Assembly (NCBI GenBank): GCA_045627185.1
Contig: JAZQNE010000026.1
Span: 1-64,000, forward strand
Source: SZUA-448 sp045627185
GTDB lineage: Bacteria; Bacillota; Clostridia; Lachnospirales; Lachnospiraceae
DNA: 64,000 bases
Reading direction: 5' to 3'
A program made the position numbers and the translations under genes. This document shows, one piece after another, positions 15,250-23,082 of the stretch; the stretch's first letter is position 1; each line of letters begins with the position of its first letter. The notes beneath the pieces were generated by a model. That model had not been told where the DNA came from and did not search any database. It was given only the letters and a program-made list of their open reading frames with translations.

Positions 15250-17739
15250 TTAATTTTTTATAACGCCAATAAGCGTTTTTTTCTTGATTTCACAAATGGG
15301 AAGCCATGCCATAAGTAAAGCAAAGCAGATTATGAATAATAGCGCAACCGCAAAAGGCCATATTTCAAACCATAAAATAAAGAACTTACGGTATTCCAAA
15401 TATTTATATTGAACCAAATTGAGCCAAAGCCAAACCGCTAATGAACAGAATATTCCCAATATAGTTGAAATGCAAATCATTTTCTTCGGGAAAATCAAAA
15501 ATATTTTTCCGATATCCCGTTTAGAAACCCCTATTGCTCTTAAAATTCCTATCGAACGATAATTATCTTTTATTTCATACCGTATTTCTGAAACAATTGT
15601 CCCCACAAGCAAAATGAATGCGGCAATAAAGGCAACGATTGCAAATGGAATCAATGTTTTGCAATCATTAATATAATTAACCGAATATGCCGCATTCGGA
15701 TCTTCCAGAATTAAACCATTTCTGCCCATTTTTTCAATGTATTGCCAGGCAACCTCTTTTGCAATTCCAATGCCATCATATCCAAATAAATCTGTTTCCA
15801 TTTGCACCAAATCAAGATATGCATCATCCAAAACAGCTATATCTGCATACATATTATTTGATATTCCGACCACGCGTACATTACTTCCCAAAATCTGATA
15901 CATATTAGGTATGTCCAGATAATTTTCAAGATATTGCTCAGAATAGATATCACGAAGGGAATATTCAATTTCTATAAATTCACCGTCATACGGATGAATT
16001 CCAAGACGTTGTGCTTTATTACCACTAATCACAATTTCGTTTCTGGTCTGAGGTGCACGTCCGTATTCTATCTCGGTGTTCATCATTGAAGCACCGCAAA
16101 GACTGTATTCTCCACTTAAATAATTATAAGGCGTTTTGGCAAAAAAATAATTGCTCTCAATCCAAACACAAATATCTGCTGATGCAAAAAGAGAGGAAAT
16201 TACCGCTTTATTTGCAAATACAACATTATATATATTATCCAGAATATAATTGTCTCTGTCGTCATTTTCATCAAGTTTCGGTACAATATCTTTGTAATCC
16301 GAATTAACTATTCCCTGAAATACAGCCGTTGAAAATCCTATGCAGAACAACTCGCCAAAATCTTCATCCGTCACGCCAAGTTTATTAGCAACATAATCAG
16401 TGAATAATACTGTTGGAACCGAAGGGTCAATACTGTTTCCAGATCTTTCGTTTATTAGTTCATCTGAAAGAACAAAAACTGTAAACAGTTCACCTGACAT
16501 TCCCAGTCCGTCGCCTTCTTCATATACTGTGAATGGGTTTACCTGTATTCCGGTTGTCTTATAAATAATATATTTAGCAGGCACAACGTTTTGCAACAAG
16601 GCAAGATTATCCTGCGTATTGGAAATGAGATTTTTACTGTCACCTTCTAACGTAAAATATGGTGTAACCTGCTTTGCAAGAACGTAATCATCTTTATAAA
16701 TTGAAGAATAAATCTGTTCTGTTATTGGTTGGCTATAATTAAAAACCGCCATTGGAAGCAACAGTAAAACCATAGCAATAGCAGTCATCACTGTCGTCAA
16801 TAACCGCCTCAGTCTTCTGCCGTATAAAATACAGCCGGCATATTTTTTAATATGTTTCCGATTGATACTAACAGCATTTTTATCCTTTTTATGTCTGATC
16901 ACTACATCAGTGTGTTCATGTGAAGTAGTTTTAAGCAAACATGTTTCTATTACTGAACCACCTGTTTTTTCACGCCATTCCCGAATTGCTTTTTTTAACG
17001 ATATCAAATCCGAAAAAAACCTTTGCTCTCCATTAAAGGAAAACGCCAGGGATTCATGATTGTTTTCTGCATCAGCAATATCAACAAACGAACCGTCTGC
17101 CATTGAAATTACAACATCGGAATATCTCTCTGCTCTTTCTTTATCATGAGTCACAACAATTACTAATGTTTCTTGAGAAATTTGTTTTAACAGCTCGAAA
17201 ATCAAATCACTATTTTCGGAATCCAAGTTTCCGGTTGGCTCATCTGCAAGAAGCACTTCCGGTTCTTTAATAACTGCCCTTGCAAGCGCAACACGTTGTT
17301 TTTGTCCGCCGCTCAACGTCCCGGTTCTTTGATTCAGAAGATCCGTAATTCCCATTTTTTCAGCTATGGCCTTCAGTTCAACTGTCTCATCAAAATTCCG
17401 AATTGTACAAACCTGAAGCGGCAGCAAAATGTTTTCAGCAACGGACATAGTGTCAAAAACATTATAGTCCTGAAAAACAAACCCCATTGACTTATTCCGA
17501 TATTCATCCCAGTCCCGTTCAGAAAAACTTTTGGTATCTATACCATTAATAAGCAAATCACCAAAGTCAGGTTTATCCATTCCTCCAATAACATTGAGCA
17601 GTGTTGTTTTACCGCAACCACTTTCTCCAATAATAGAAAAAAGGCCGACATCAGAGAACCTATATGTAATATCTCTAACCGCAATATTTTCGACAATTCC
17701 CTGTACATATTTTTTTGTTACAGACACTAATTCAATCAT
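15250..17739 (-). CDS. Cassette 2 ABC transporter, ATPase fused to FtsX-type permease
   Basis: Fusion of 829 residues with MacB-like topology. The ATPase is at residues 1-225: Walker A 'GESGCGKTT' 38-46, Q-loop 'FVFQDYN' 87-93, signature 'LSGGQKQRV' 142-150, Walker B 'VLLADEPTG' 162-170, H-loop 'VTHDKERA' near 197. A linker follows, then one membrane helix near 315-335, a large extracytoplasmic domain (about 340-690) and three C-terminal helices of an FtsX domain (about 695-825, 'RSIGILRAIGVSKRDIGKIF'). MacB-type proteins move peptides or lipids by mechanotransmission. It is 21 bp behind the small membrane gene. Export or immunity for the cassette's secreted protein is inferred from linkage. 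Confidence 0.9.
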   Translation of the reverse strand: MIELVSVTKKYVQGIVENIAVRDITYRFSDVGLFSIIGESGCGKTTLLNVIGGMDKPDFGDLLINGIDTKSFSERDWDEYRNKSMGFVFQDYNVFDTMSVAENILLPLQVCTIRNFDETVELKAIAEKMGITDLLNQRTGTLSGGQKQRVALARAVIKEPEVLLADEPTGNLDSENSDLIFELLKQISQETLVIVVTHDKERAERYSDVVISMADGSFVDIADAENNHESLAFSFNGEQRFFSDLISLKKAIREWREKTGGSVIETCLLKTTSHEHTDVVIRHKKDKNAVSINRKHIKKYAGCILYGRRLRRLLTTVMTAIAMVLLLLPMAVFNYSQPITEQIYSSIYKDDYVLAKQVTPYFTLEGDSKNLISNTQDNLALLQNVVPAKYIIYKTTGIQVNPFTVYEEGDGLGMSGELFTVFVLSDELINERSGNSIDPSVPTVLFTDYVANKLGVTDEDFGELFCIGFSTAVFQGIVNSDYKDIVPKLDENDDRDNYILDNIYNVVFANKAVISSLFASADICVWIESNYFFAKTPYNYLSGEYSLCGASMMNTEIEYGRAPQTRNEIVISGNKAQRLGIHPYDGEFIEIEYSLRDIYSEQYLENYLDIPNMYQILGSNVRVVGISNNMYADIAVLDDAYLDLVQMETDLFGYDGIGIAKEVAWQYIEKMGRNGLILEDPNAAYSVNYINDCKTLIPFAIVAFIAAFILLVGTIVSEIRYEIKDNYRSIGILRAIGVSKRDIGKIFLIFPKKMICISTILGIFCSLAVWLWLNLVQYKYLEYRKFFILWFEIWPFAVALLFIICFALLMAWLPICEIKKKTLIGVIKN

Positions 17740-17760
17740 AGAAGTCCTCTTTTAAAAATA

Positions 17761-18420
17761 TTAATTAATCACTTCCATTAATTCTTTGATATTAGAGTCC
17801 ATAGAAATAATGAGTGCCTGAAGAATACGTGAATATTCTTTCTGAATGTCACCATCTTCTTGCATAAACAAGCCATGCATTGCATAAATGTATGATGGGT
17901 TTTCGTCTGGTATCGAATAGCCCATTTTTTCCCATACAATTCTTTGTGAACCCAAATACTCAAAACTCTGTTCTCCGGGGCTCAATTCAGTGGTTAATCC
18001 AAGTTCCATAAAAAGCTGTAATTTGTCAGTTCCCAAATAATAAAAATCCATTTTGCCTGTTTGACAATAATCCCGTATTACAATTATATCCTCACGGCTC
18101 AACTCTGCTTCTCCGAATCGGTCCATAACAACCAAAGCTTTATATGGTTTAGTTATCTTTTCAAATTCATCAAAAGAAACATCGACTATTTTACGTAAAG
18201 GCAAATATTCCGTATAATCAAAATCTTCCCCGTAAACCATAATATCGGGATCATATTTTCTGCATACATCAATAGCATAATCTTGAAATTGGCAAAAAGC
18301 AGAATCAAACTCAAGACTTCTGCTTTTTTTTAGAAAAAGACAAAGAACCACCAAAAATAAAGTGGTAATTAATGCGACTCCGATTATTATCAAAACAGAT
18401 TTTTTACTATTTTTCACCAT
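17761..18420 (-). CDS. Cassette 2 small membrane-anchored protein, unknown family
   Basis: Protein of 219 residues: a basic N-terminus, a membrane helix (about 9-29) and an extracytoplasmic domain of about 185 residues. It matches the cassette 1 and 3 counterparts at 'DPDIMVYGEDF', 'LVVMDRFGEAELSREDI' and 'MDFYYLGT', and is the most divergent and longest of the three, with an extra C-terminal tail. The start codon follows the secreted gene stop by 3 bp and has only a weak ribosome-binding site, so translation is probably coupled. The conserved strands and helices suggest a small alpha/beta domain held outside the membrane. No enzyme motif is visible. Confidence 0.8.
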   Translation of the reverse strand: MVKNSKKSVLIIIGVALITTLFLVVLCLFLKKSRSLEFDSAFCQFQDYAIDVCRKYDPDIMVYGEDFDYTEYLPLRKIVDVSFDEFEKITKPYKALVVMDRFGEAELSREDIIVIRDYCQTGKMDFYYLGTDKLQLFMELGLTTELSPGEQSFEYLGSQRIVWEKMGYSIPDENPSYIYAMHGLFMQEDGDIQKEYSRILQALIISMDSNIKELMEVIN

Positions 18421-18423
18421 TTT

Positions 18424-19461
18424 TCAGTTAACAGTTATTACTACTGTCTCTCTCCCTACAGCTAAATCATCGCCATATGCATCCAAAGGTTTTTTCAAGG
18501 AATATTGATACAATTTAGACGCATTTACAAATCCGAAATCAACCGTCAATCCCACAGTATACCCTGTAAGCCAGCTTCTGTAAGCCCCTTTTTTCAAAGC
18601 CGGAGCATACGGATTATAGCCGGTAATCACTCCCGGATTAGCTTCCTTTGAAAAAGTTTCTGACGGCAGATGCCAACTCAATTCACCAGTAAACTTATTG
18701 TTCCCGCTCATCATATAAGTGAGATTATTCGAATCTCCATCATTTGACCTTACAGTAAAACGCCAATAAGCCTCACCCGAATCTCCACCGGCACTGGAAG
18801 AAATTGTTTCATTGTCGATAACATACGTCAATTTGCTACCTATCGATACCCCAAAACTACGTCCGGATTCTCCTTTAACGTTTGTCTCCGCTGCAACAGA
18901 TGATGAAGTACCATAGTCAAAGGTTTGTGAAGTCTCGATATTATAATCCTGGGGTGTATCTGCGGTGGGCAGAATATCCTTGTCACGCATAAGGTATACT
19001 CGCTTCATCTGAACAACAGGTCCACTTTTTTGAAGTTCCGAACCGTATGCTTGCGCATTTGTTTCAACATAAACACGCCGCCATGTTCCATTATATAATC
19101 CATTCAAACAAGACTTCGGCTGTACGTCAGCTTCCCAAATCAATTTTTGTGCGTAAGCATACTTTCCATAATCGTCACCATAGTTTGTTACCAATAATCT
19201 CTGTTTACTGGTTAGAATACCGGCCTTTAACCGAATTTCGCCAACAATAACACTGGAAGAATTTTTGAATTCCAAAGCGCCGGATAATTCTCCATCAATA
19301 TACACTTTCTGAAAACTACTCTCTTTCCAAACAAGATTCCATGTTGTGGAATTATACTGCCAGGTAGTAGCGGCAAAAACTCTTGTTGTTGATTTCAAAG
19401 AACTCAAAACAATTACAGTCAGTACACACAACATAATGCGTCTTTTAATTTTTTTGAACAT
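18424..19461 (-). CDS. Cassette 2 secreted beta-rich protein (toxin-like, unknown)
   Basis: Exported protein of 345 residues. The signal peptide has a basic start (MFKKIKRR), a hydrophobic core and a probable cleavage after 'VFA'. The mature chain is rich in Ser, Gly, Thr, Asn and Tyr. The segment from about residue 175 ('TFDYGTSSSVAAE', 'SGRSFGVSIGSKLTYV') alternates polar and small/apolar residues, as membrane-spanning beta hairpins of leukocidin-type pores do. No catalytic motif or cell-wall anchor is visible. The ATG at 19461 is preceded by AAAGGGG. Followed directly by the membrane and ABC genes. The pore-former reading is a hypothesis from residue pattern only. Confidence 0.8.
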   Translation of the reverse strand: MFKKIKRRIMLCVLTVIVLSSLKSTTRVFAATTWQYNSTTWNLVWKESSFQKVYIDGELSGALEFKNSSSVIVGEIRLKAGILTSKQRLLVTNYGDDYGKYAYAQKLIWEADVQPKSCLNGLYNGTWRRVYVETNAQAYGSELQKSGPVVQMKRVYLMRDKDILPTADTPQDYNIETSQTFDYGTSSSVAAETNVKGESGRSFGVSIGSKLTYVIDNETISSSAGGDSGEAYWRFTVRSNDGDSNNLTYMMSGNNKFTGELSWHLPSETFSKEANPGVITGYNPYAPALKKGAYRSWLTGYTVGLTVDFGFVNASKLYQYSLKKPLDAYGDDLAVGRETVVITVN

Positions 19462-19508
19462 AAAGCACCCCTTTATATAAATTAAAAATACAAATCGTAT
19501 TTCAAGGG

Positions 19509-19545
19509 ATAGCATAGCATAGCATAGCTATGCATAGCGTGTCAA
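19509..19545 (-). promoter_or_regulatory. Cassette 2 promoter with pentamer repeats in the spacer
   Basis: On the minus strand TTGACA (19540-19545) is followed after 18 bp by TATGCT (19516-19521). The spacer and -10 are built from CTATG pentamers (three AGCAT units on the plus strand at 19511-19525) plus a perfect 12-bp palindrome GCTATGCATAGC (19527-19538). Any gain or loss of a unit would change which TATGCT faces the -35. The same block in shorter form stands before cassette 1. Confidence 0.62.
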
Positions 19546-19605
19546 TAACACTTTTGATTATTGTGGTATTTGTAGTTGCCTTTTAAAATTATCAAATTTA
19601 ATTAG

Positions 19606-20178
19606 CTATTTCGTCCTCACCCGGTAATGGCATATTGTCTCCCTATATTCCCCTACCGAAGCCACAAACCGTTTTTCAAACTGTCCGCCGCACGCTTCAA
19701 TAGTACGCTTTGAGGCAATGTTTCCCGCCTCACAGTCGATTCTGAGATTGTCAAGTCCAAGGCTTCCCGCATATGACAGAACAGCCTCAAGTGCCTGCTT
19801 TGCATAGCCTTTTCTGCGTTCTGATGGGCGAATTGCATAACCGATGTTCCCGCCTATTGTCTCATTGCGTTTTGTAATGAAATGACGGAGCTGGATTGTT
19901 CCAAGAAGTCTGCCATCGGAAACACGGTAAATCAGGAATGTATCGGCAGGCGTTGTAGTTTCTGTGCGTGGCAGTGTTCTGTTCAACGATACGCGGTCAA
20001 GCCATGCGTCGAATTCAAAATGCTGAAGCCCGCAACCGCCCGGGATTCCGTTTTCTCCGGATTCAAGCATTTCCTTCCTAAAAGCACAAATATCCTCCCG
20101 CAGGTGTTCTGCAGGGAGGACAAGTGTGATATCTTTATGAGTTATTTTAATGTCTGTTTCGAGAGGCACCAAAATCAT
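19606..20178 (-). CDS. GNAT-family N-acetyltransferase
   Basis: Acetyltransferase of 190 residues in the RimJ/RimL-like GNAT group. The acetyl-CoA loop is 'RPSERRKGYAKQALEA' near 118-133, with a downstream 'EAGNIASKRTIEACGGQFE' typical of small-molecule or N-terminal acetyltransferases. The substrate cannot be predicted. A long N-terminal segment (about 50 residues) precedes the usual fold. The start at 20178 overlaps an AGGAG closely. It is 75 bp downstream of the lipid kinase gene on the same strand. Confidence 0.82.
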   Translation of the reverse strand: MILVPLETDIKITHKDITLVLPAEHLREDICAFRKEMLESGENGIPGGCGLQHFEFDAWLDRVSLNRTLPRTETTTPADTFLIYRVSDGRLLGTIQLRHFITKRNETIGGNIGYAIRPSERRKGYAKQALEAVLSYAGSLGLDNLRIDCEAGNIASKRTIEACGGQFEKRFVASVGEYRETICHYRVRTK

Positions 20179-20253
20179 CTCCTGTTAATTAGATTTGCAT
20201 TCTGCCCAAGGTGTCCCGCACCATGTGCAGGCAGTGCTTTTATAATGGTTTTA

Positions 20254-21177
20254 CTATACATACATCCTAATCTGCTCGGGAAGGCATTCAAAGCGAATGT
20301 GATCTTTTTTAGGATGAACTTCACCGTCAGTATGCAGGTACATTCCGCTCTTTGCAATGATTTCCATGGATTTGCAGTTAATAATTTCAACGCCTTTAAT
20401 CTTTGTATGCTTTGCAAAAAGAATTGTAGGCATTACAACCGCAAGCTTCAGTTTTGAAACCCCGTGAACCATGCAGACGCTGATTTTTCCGTCAGCATTG
20501 TCAGCGTTCGGAGCCATTTTCAGACCGCCGCCTTCTGACTTCTGAATCATGGCTGCTGCAAAAATCATTTTTTCAACACGGCGCTTCTGCGCACCGTCAA
20601 CAAGTATTTCAACATCAACCGGCTTATTTGTGATAATCTGCTTAACTGCAATAAGAATATAAACAAGCTTGCCAAGTTTGATCTTGTTAAGGAAGGTCTT
20701 GAGTTTTGAGCGCTGAACCTCTTCGCAAATGTCAGCATCATAGCCTATGCCGGAGCTTACGGCAAAGCGGCGCGGTGCAGTGCCGTCATAATAGCTGAGA
20801 ACGCCATGATCGACAGCCTGGAATCGCTTGGGATTGAGAACTCTGTCAAGGGCAACAAGCGGGTCTTTTGAGAGGTTCATACCGCGTGCAAGGTCATTTC
20901 CGGATCCAACCGGAATGTAGCCCAGAAGAATCTCAGAATAGGGATGAAGGCCGTTAATTACTTCATTTGCGGTGCCATCGCCACCCATCATGACAATTTT
21001 CTTTACACCATCATTTTCATTGCAGATTCGGTCCGCAATTTCTGTTGCATGTCCGGGATATTCTGTCAGATATTCCTTGTACTCAACACCCTTTTTGTCG
21101 AGTTCGGCTTTCACTGTTTCCCACACATTCTTTGATTTTCCGGTTCTTGCGCACGGATTAACGATAAAATGATACAT
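20254..21177 (-). CDS. Diacylglycerol/lipid kinase (DagK/YegS family)
   Basis: Lipid kinase of 307 residues. The ATP-binding motif 'MMGGDGTANEVINGL' is near residue 63 and 'GYIPVGSGNDLARGM' near 86, followed by the C-terminal beta-rich domain with 'VSSGIGYDADICEE'. Family members phosphorylate diacylglycerol or related lipids at the membrane, recycling diacylglycerol into phospholipid synthesis. Length is typical. It lies between hisS and the GNAT gene; no functional link is evident. Confidence 0.9.
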   Translation of the reverse strand: MYHFIVNPCARTGKSKNVWETVKAELDKKGVEYKEYLTEYPGHATEIADRICNENDGVKKIVMMGGDGTANEVINGLHPYSEILLGYIPVGSGNDLARGMNLSKDPLVALDRVLNPKRFQAVDHGVLSYYDGTAPRRFAVSSGIGYDADICEEVQRSKLKTFLNKIKLGKLVYILIAVKQIITNKPVDVEILVDGAQKRRVEKMIFAAAMIQKSEGGGLKMAPNADNADGKISVCMVHGVSKLKLAVVMPTILFAKHTKIKGVEIINCKSMEIIAKSGMYLHTDGEVHPKKDHIRFECLPEQIRMYV

Positions 21178-21278
21178 AATTTTCCCCCAAATATTATTTT
21201 GCCGACTTCTCTCAAATACTATCCGATATTTTCACAAACGGTTCCGTCCGGGTCCCATTTTTCTTATCCCGGTAAAAA

Positions 21279-22526
21279 TCATCCAAGTGTTTTGATTCCG
21301 TTTTCTTCTCCGATAACCAGGAATGCGTCATATCCCTGCTCTGTCAGACGGTCAAGGAATTTACCGAGCTTCTTGGGCTTTTCAAAGAGTGCGACATCGT
21401 ACTCAGTCCTGAGTTCGTCTGCCTTTCCGGCTGCCTCAATAAAGTTTTCCTCAGTATAGAATACAGCAAGCTGTTTCTTGCTTTCCGGAATTTTATAGCC
21501 ACTCTCAAGAAGGATGCCGAAGATGCGCTCAAAACCGATTGAAAAGCCGACTGCCGGAACCTGCTCGCCAATGAATTTTCCGACAAGCTTGTCATAACGT
21601 CCGCCGCCGCCGACTGCGCCACGGAATTTGGTGCTTTCGATTTCGAATACAGTTCCTGTGTAATAGCCCTGGCCGCGAACAAGCGAAAGGTCAAAAACAA
21701 CTTCATACTTGCCCTTGGCAAGTGCTGCTACGGAATCCATGATAAATCTTAATCTGCCTACTGCTGCTTCTTCGGGAAGCATCTCAGCTACAGCGTCAAG
21801 CGATACGGGAGCTTTCTCAAGAAGGTCAGTTAAGCCCTTGATTGCATCTGCAGAAAAGCCCTTTTCCGTAAGTTCTGCTGCAACGCCTTCCGCACCGATT
21901 TTATCAAGCTTGTCAAAGGAGATACATACGCTGTCAAGCTGTGCCTCTTCAAAGCCCAGCTTCATAAGGAGTGCCCGAAGGAGTGCCCTGTCATTAATGC
22001 GAATGCGGAAATCAGGCATTCCGATTGCAAACAGTGCAGCGGCGGTTGTGTCGATAAGTTCGATTTCACAGCACGGAGACTGTGAACCAAGAATGTCAAT
22101 ATCGCACTGGATAAATTCTCTCATACGGCCCTTCTGGGGACGTTCTGCACGGTACACACGGTCAATCTGGATGCACTTTGCCGGAAGAATCAGCTTATCA
22201 CGGTTATTTGCGTAATAACGTGTAAGCGGAAGTGTCAAATCATAGCGAAGGCCAAGATCTGCAAGTTCAGCGGTATTTGCACCGCCGTTTACAGCCTCAA
22301 CAGCCTCTGTAAGCTTGTCTCCGCGCTTCATTATCTTAAAAATCAGGTTCAGGTTTTCGCCGCCATCACTTTTATCAAGGTTTTCAGAGTCCTCAATAGC
22401 GGGTGTGATGATGTGGCGGAAGCCGTGTGACTGATATGTTTTCAAAATTGTGTTCTGCAGGTAGTCACGAAGGGCTGCCTCTGCCGGCAACCAGTCATTG
22501 GTGCCTTTTACGGTGTTGATTTTCAT
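21279..22526 (-). CDS. hisS: Histidyl-tRNA synthetase
   Basis: Class II aminoacyl-tRNA synthetase of 415 residues. It contains the N-terminal motif region 'VKGTNDWLP', motif 1 near residue 45, motif 2 'AERPQKGRMREFIQCDIDILG' region near 115-135, the histidine-binding 'LVRGQGYYTGTVFE' near 260, and motif 3 'GFSIGFERI' near 310. The HisA box pattern distinguishes it from HisZ. The start at 22526 is supported by GAGGAG. No T-box structure is visible in the short (about 70 bp) upstream gap. Confidence 0.92.
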   Translation of the reverse strand: MKINTVKGTNDWLPAEAALRDYLQNTILKTYQSHGFRHIITPAIEDSENLDKSDGGENLNLIFKIMKRGDKLTEAVEAVNGGANTAELADLGLRYDLTLPLTRYYANNRDKLILPAKCIQIDRVYRAERPQKGRMREFIQCDIDILGSQSPCCEIELIDTTAAALFAIGMPDFRIRINDRALLRALLMKLGFEEAQLDSVCISFDKLDKIGAEGVAAELTEKGFSADAIKGLTDLLEKAPVSLDAVAEMLPEEAAVGRLRFIMDSVAALAKGKYEVVFDLSLVRGQGYYTGTVFEIESTKFRGAVGGGGRYDKLVGKFIGEQVPAVGFSIGFERIFGILLESGYKIPESKKQLAVFYTEENFIEAAGKADELRTEYDVALFEKPKKLGKFLDRLTEQGYDAFLVIGEENGIKTLG

Positions 22527-22565
22527 AATGCTCCTCAATCCGGCAATTTCCGTTTGCCATAAGTA

Positions 22566-22603
22566 CTAAAAAAACAAGTGGGGAGGACGGTAATCCTCCC
22601 CGC
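22566..22603 (-). terminator. Terminator of the 76-residue membrane protein gene
   Basis: GGGGAGG (22580-22586) and CCTCCCC (22595-22601) pair around ACGGTAAT. On the minus strand the stem is followed by ACTTGTTTTTTTAG. It stands about 12 bp past the stop and isolates the small gene from hisS. Confidence 0.8.
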
Positions 22604-22613
22604 CGCATTTCAA

Positions 22614-22844
22614 TTATTTAACGATTTTTAAGAATGCAAGGATTGATACAATTACACCAACTGTGCAATATGCTCCTACTACCCACTGTGCAATTCCAAC
22701 TACTTTTCCAAGCAGTGAGCCCCACTTGAAAATGCCAAGGATTGCAGGAAGAATAGCTGCAAGGATTGCATAGATAATAATTGAAACAACAAGGCCTAAG
22801 AGACCTTTTTTAGCTCTGGCGCTAATGGGAAAAAGTGATAACAT
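22614..22844 (-). CDS. Small two-helix membrane protein, 76 residues
   Basis: Very hydrophobic protein with a short basic start and two membrane helices (about 15-38 and 44-72) joined by 'KWGSLLGK'. It has its own promoter, ribosome-binding site (CAGGAGGAC) and terminator, so it is a genuine gene. The Gly-rich helices recall small bacteriocin or bacteriocin-like peptides but nothing diagnostic is present. I do not recognise a family. It lies immediately before cassette 3. Confidence 0.7.
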   Translation of the reverse strand: MLSLFPISARAKKGLLGLVVSIIIYAILAAILPAILGIFKWGSLLGKVVGIAQWVVGAYCTVGVIVSILAFLKIVK

Positions 22845-22899
22845 TTTTTGTCCTCCTGGTTATAAATCCGAACCGCCGGAATACCTGCGGCCCAAAATT

Positions 22900-22905
22900 A
22901 TTATA
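22900..22905 (-). promoter_or_regulatory. -10 element for the 76-residue membrane protein gene
   Basis: A perfect TATAAT lies 56 bp upstream of the ATG on the minus strand in AT-rich DNA. No clear -35 (only TAGCAA-like sequence) is visible, so the promoter is tentative. Confidence 0.4.
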
Positions 22906-23046
22906 GTATATGTATTTTTAAATTGCTAGTAAAAAGTTTAAACATCTCAAGTTTCAAATTATTTCTAATAATTTTGGCAATTCTATTTTAATATATTCAA
23001 TTTTTAGTCACAAGCATTCTCTTCAGTTTTATAGTCTGTTTTAACG

Positions 23047-23073
23047 CAAAAAAGCTGCATTTGCAGCCTTTTT
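23047..23073 (-). terminator. Terminator of cassette 3
   Basis: GGCTGCA and TGCAGC arms with a 2-base loop lie in minus-strand sequence, followed by TTTTTTGCG. The position is about 15 bp past the ABC transporter stop. Confidence 0.75.
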
Positions 23074-23082
23074 GCATTAAAA

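Noticed and set aside
18424..19461. Cassette compared with lactococcin 972 bacteriocin systems
   Set aside because: Those have a secreted peptide of about 90 residues and a different large membrane protein; size and partner do not fit.
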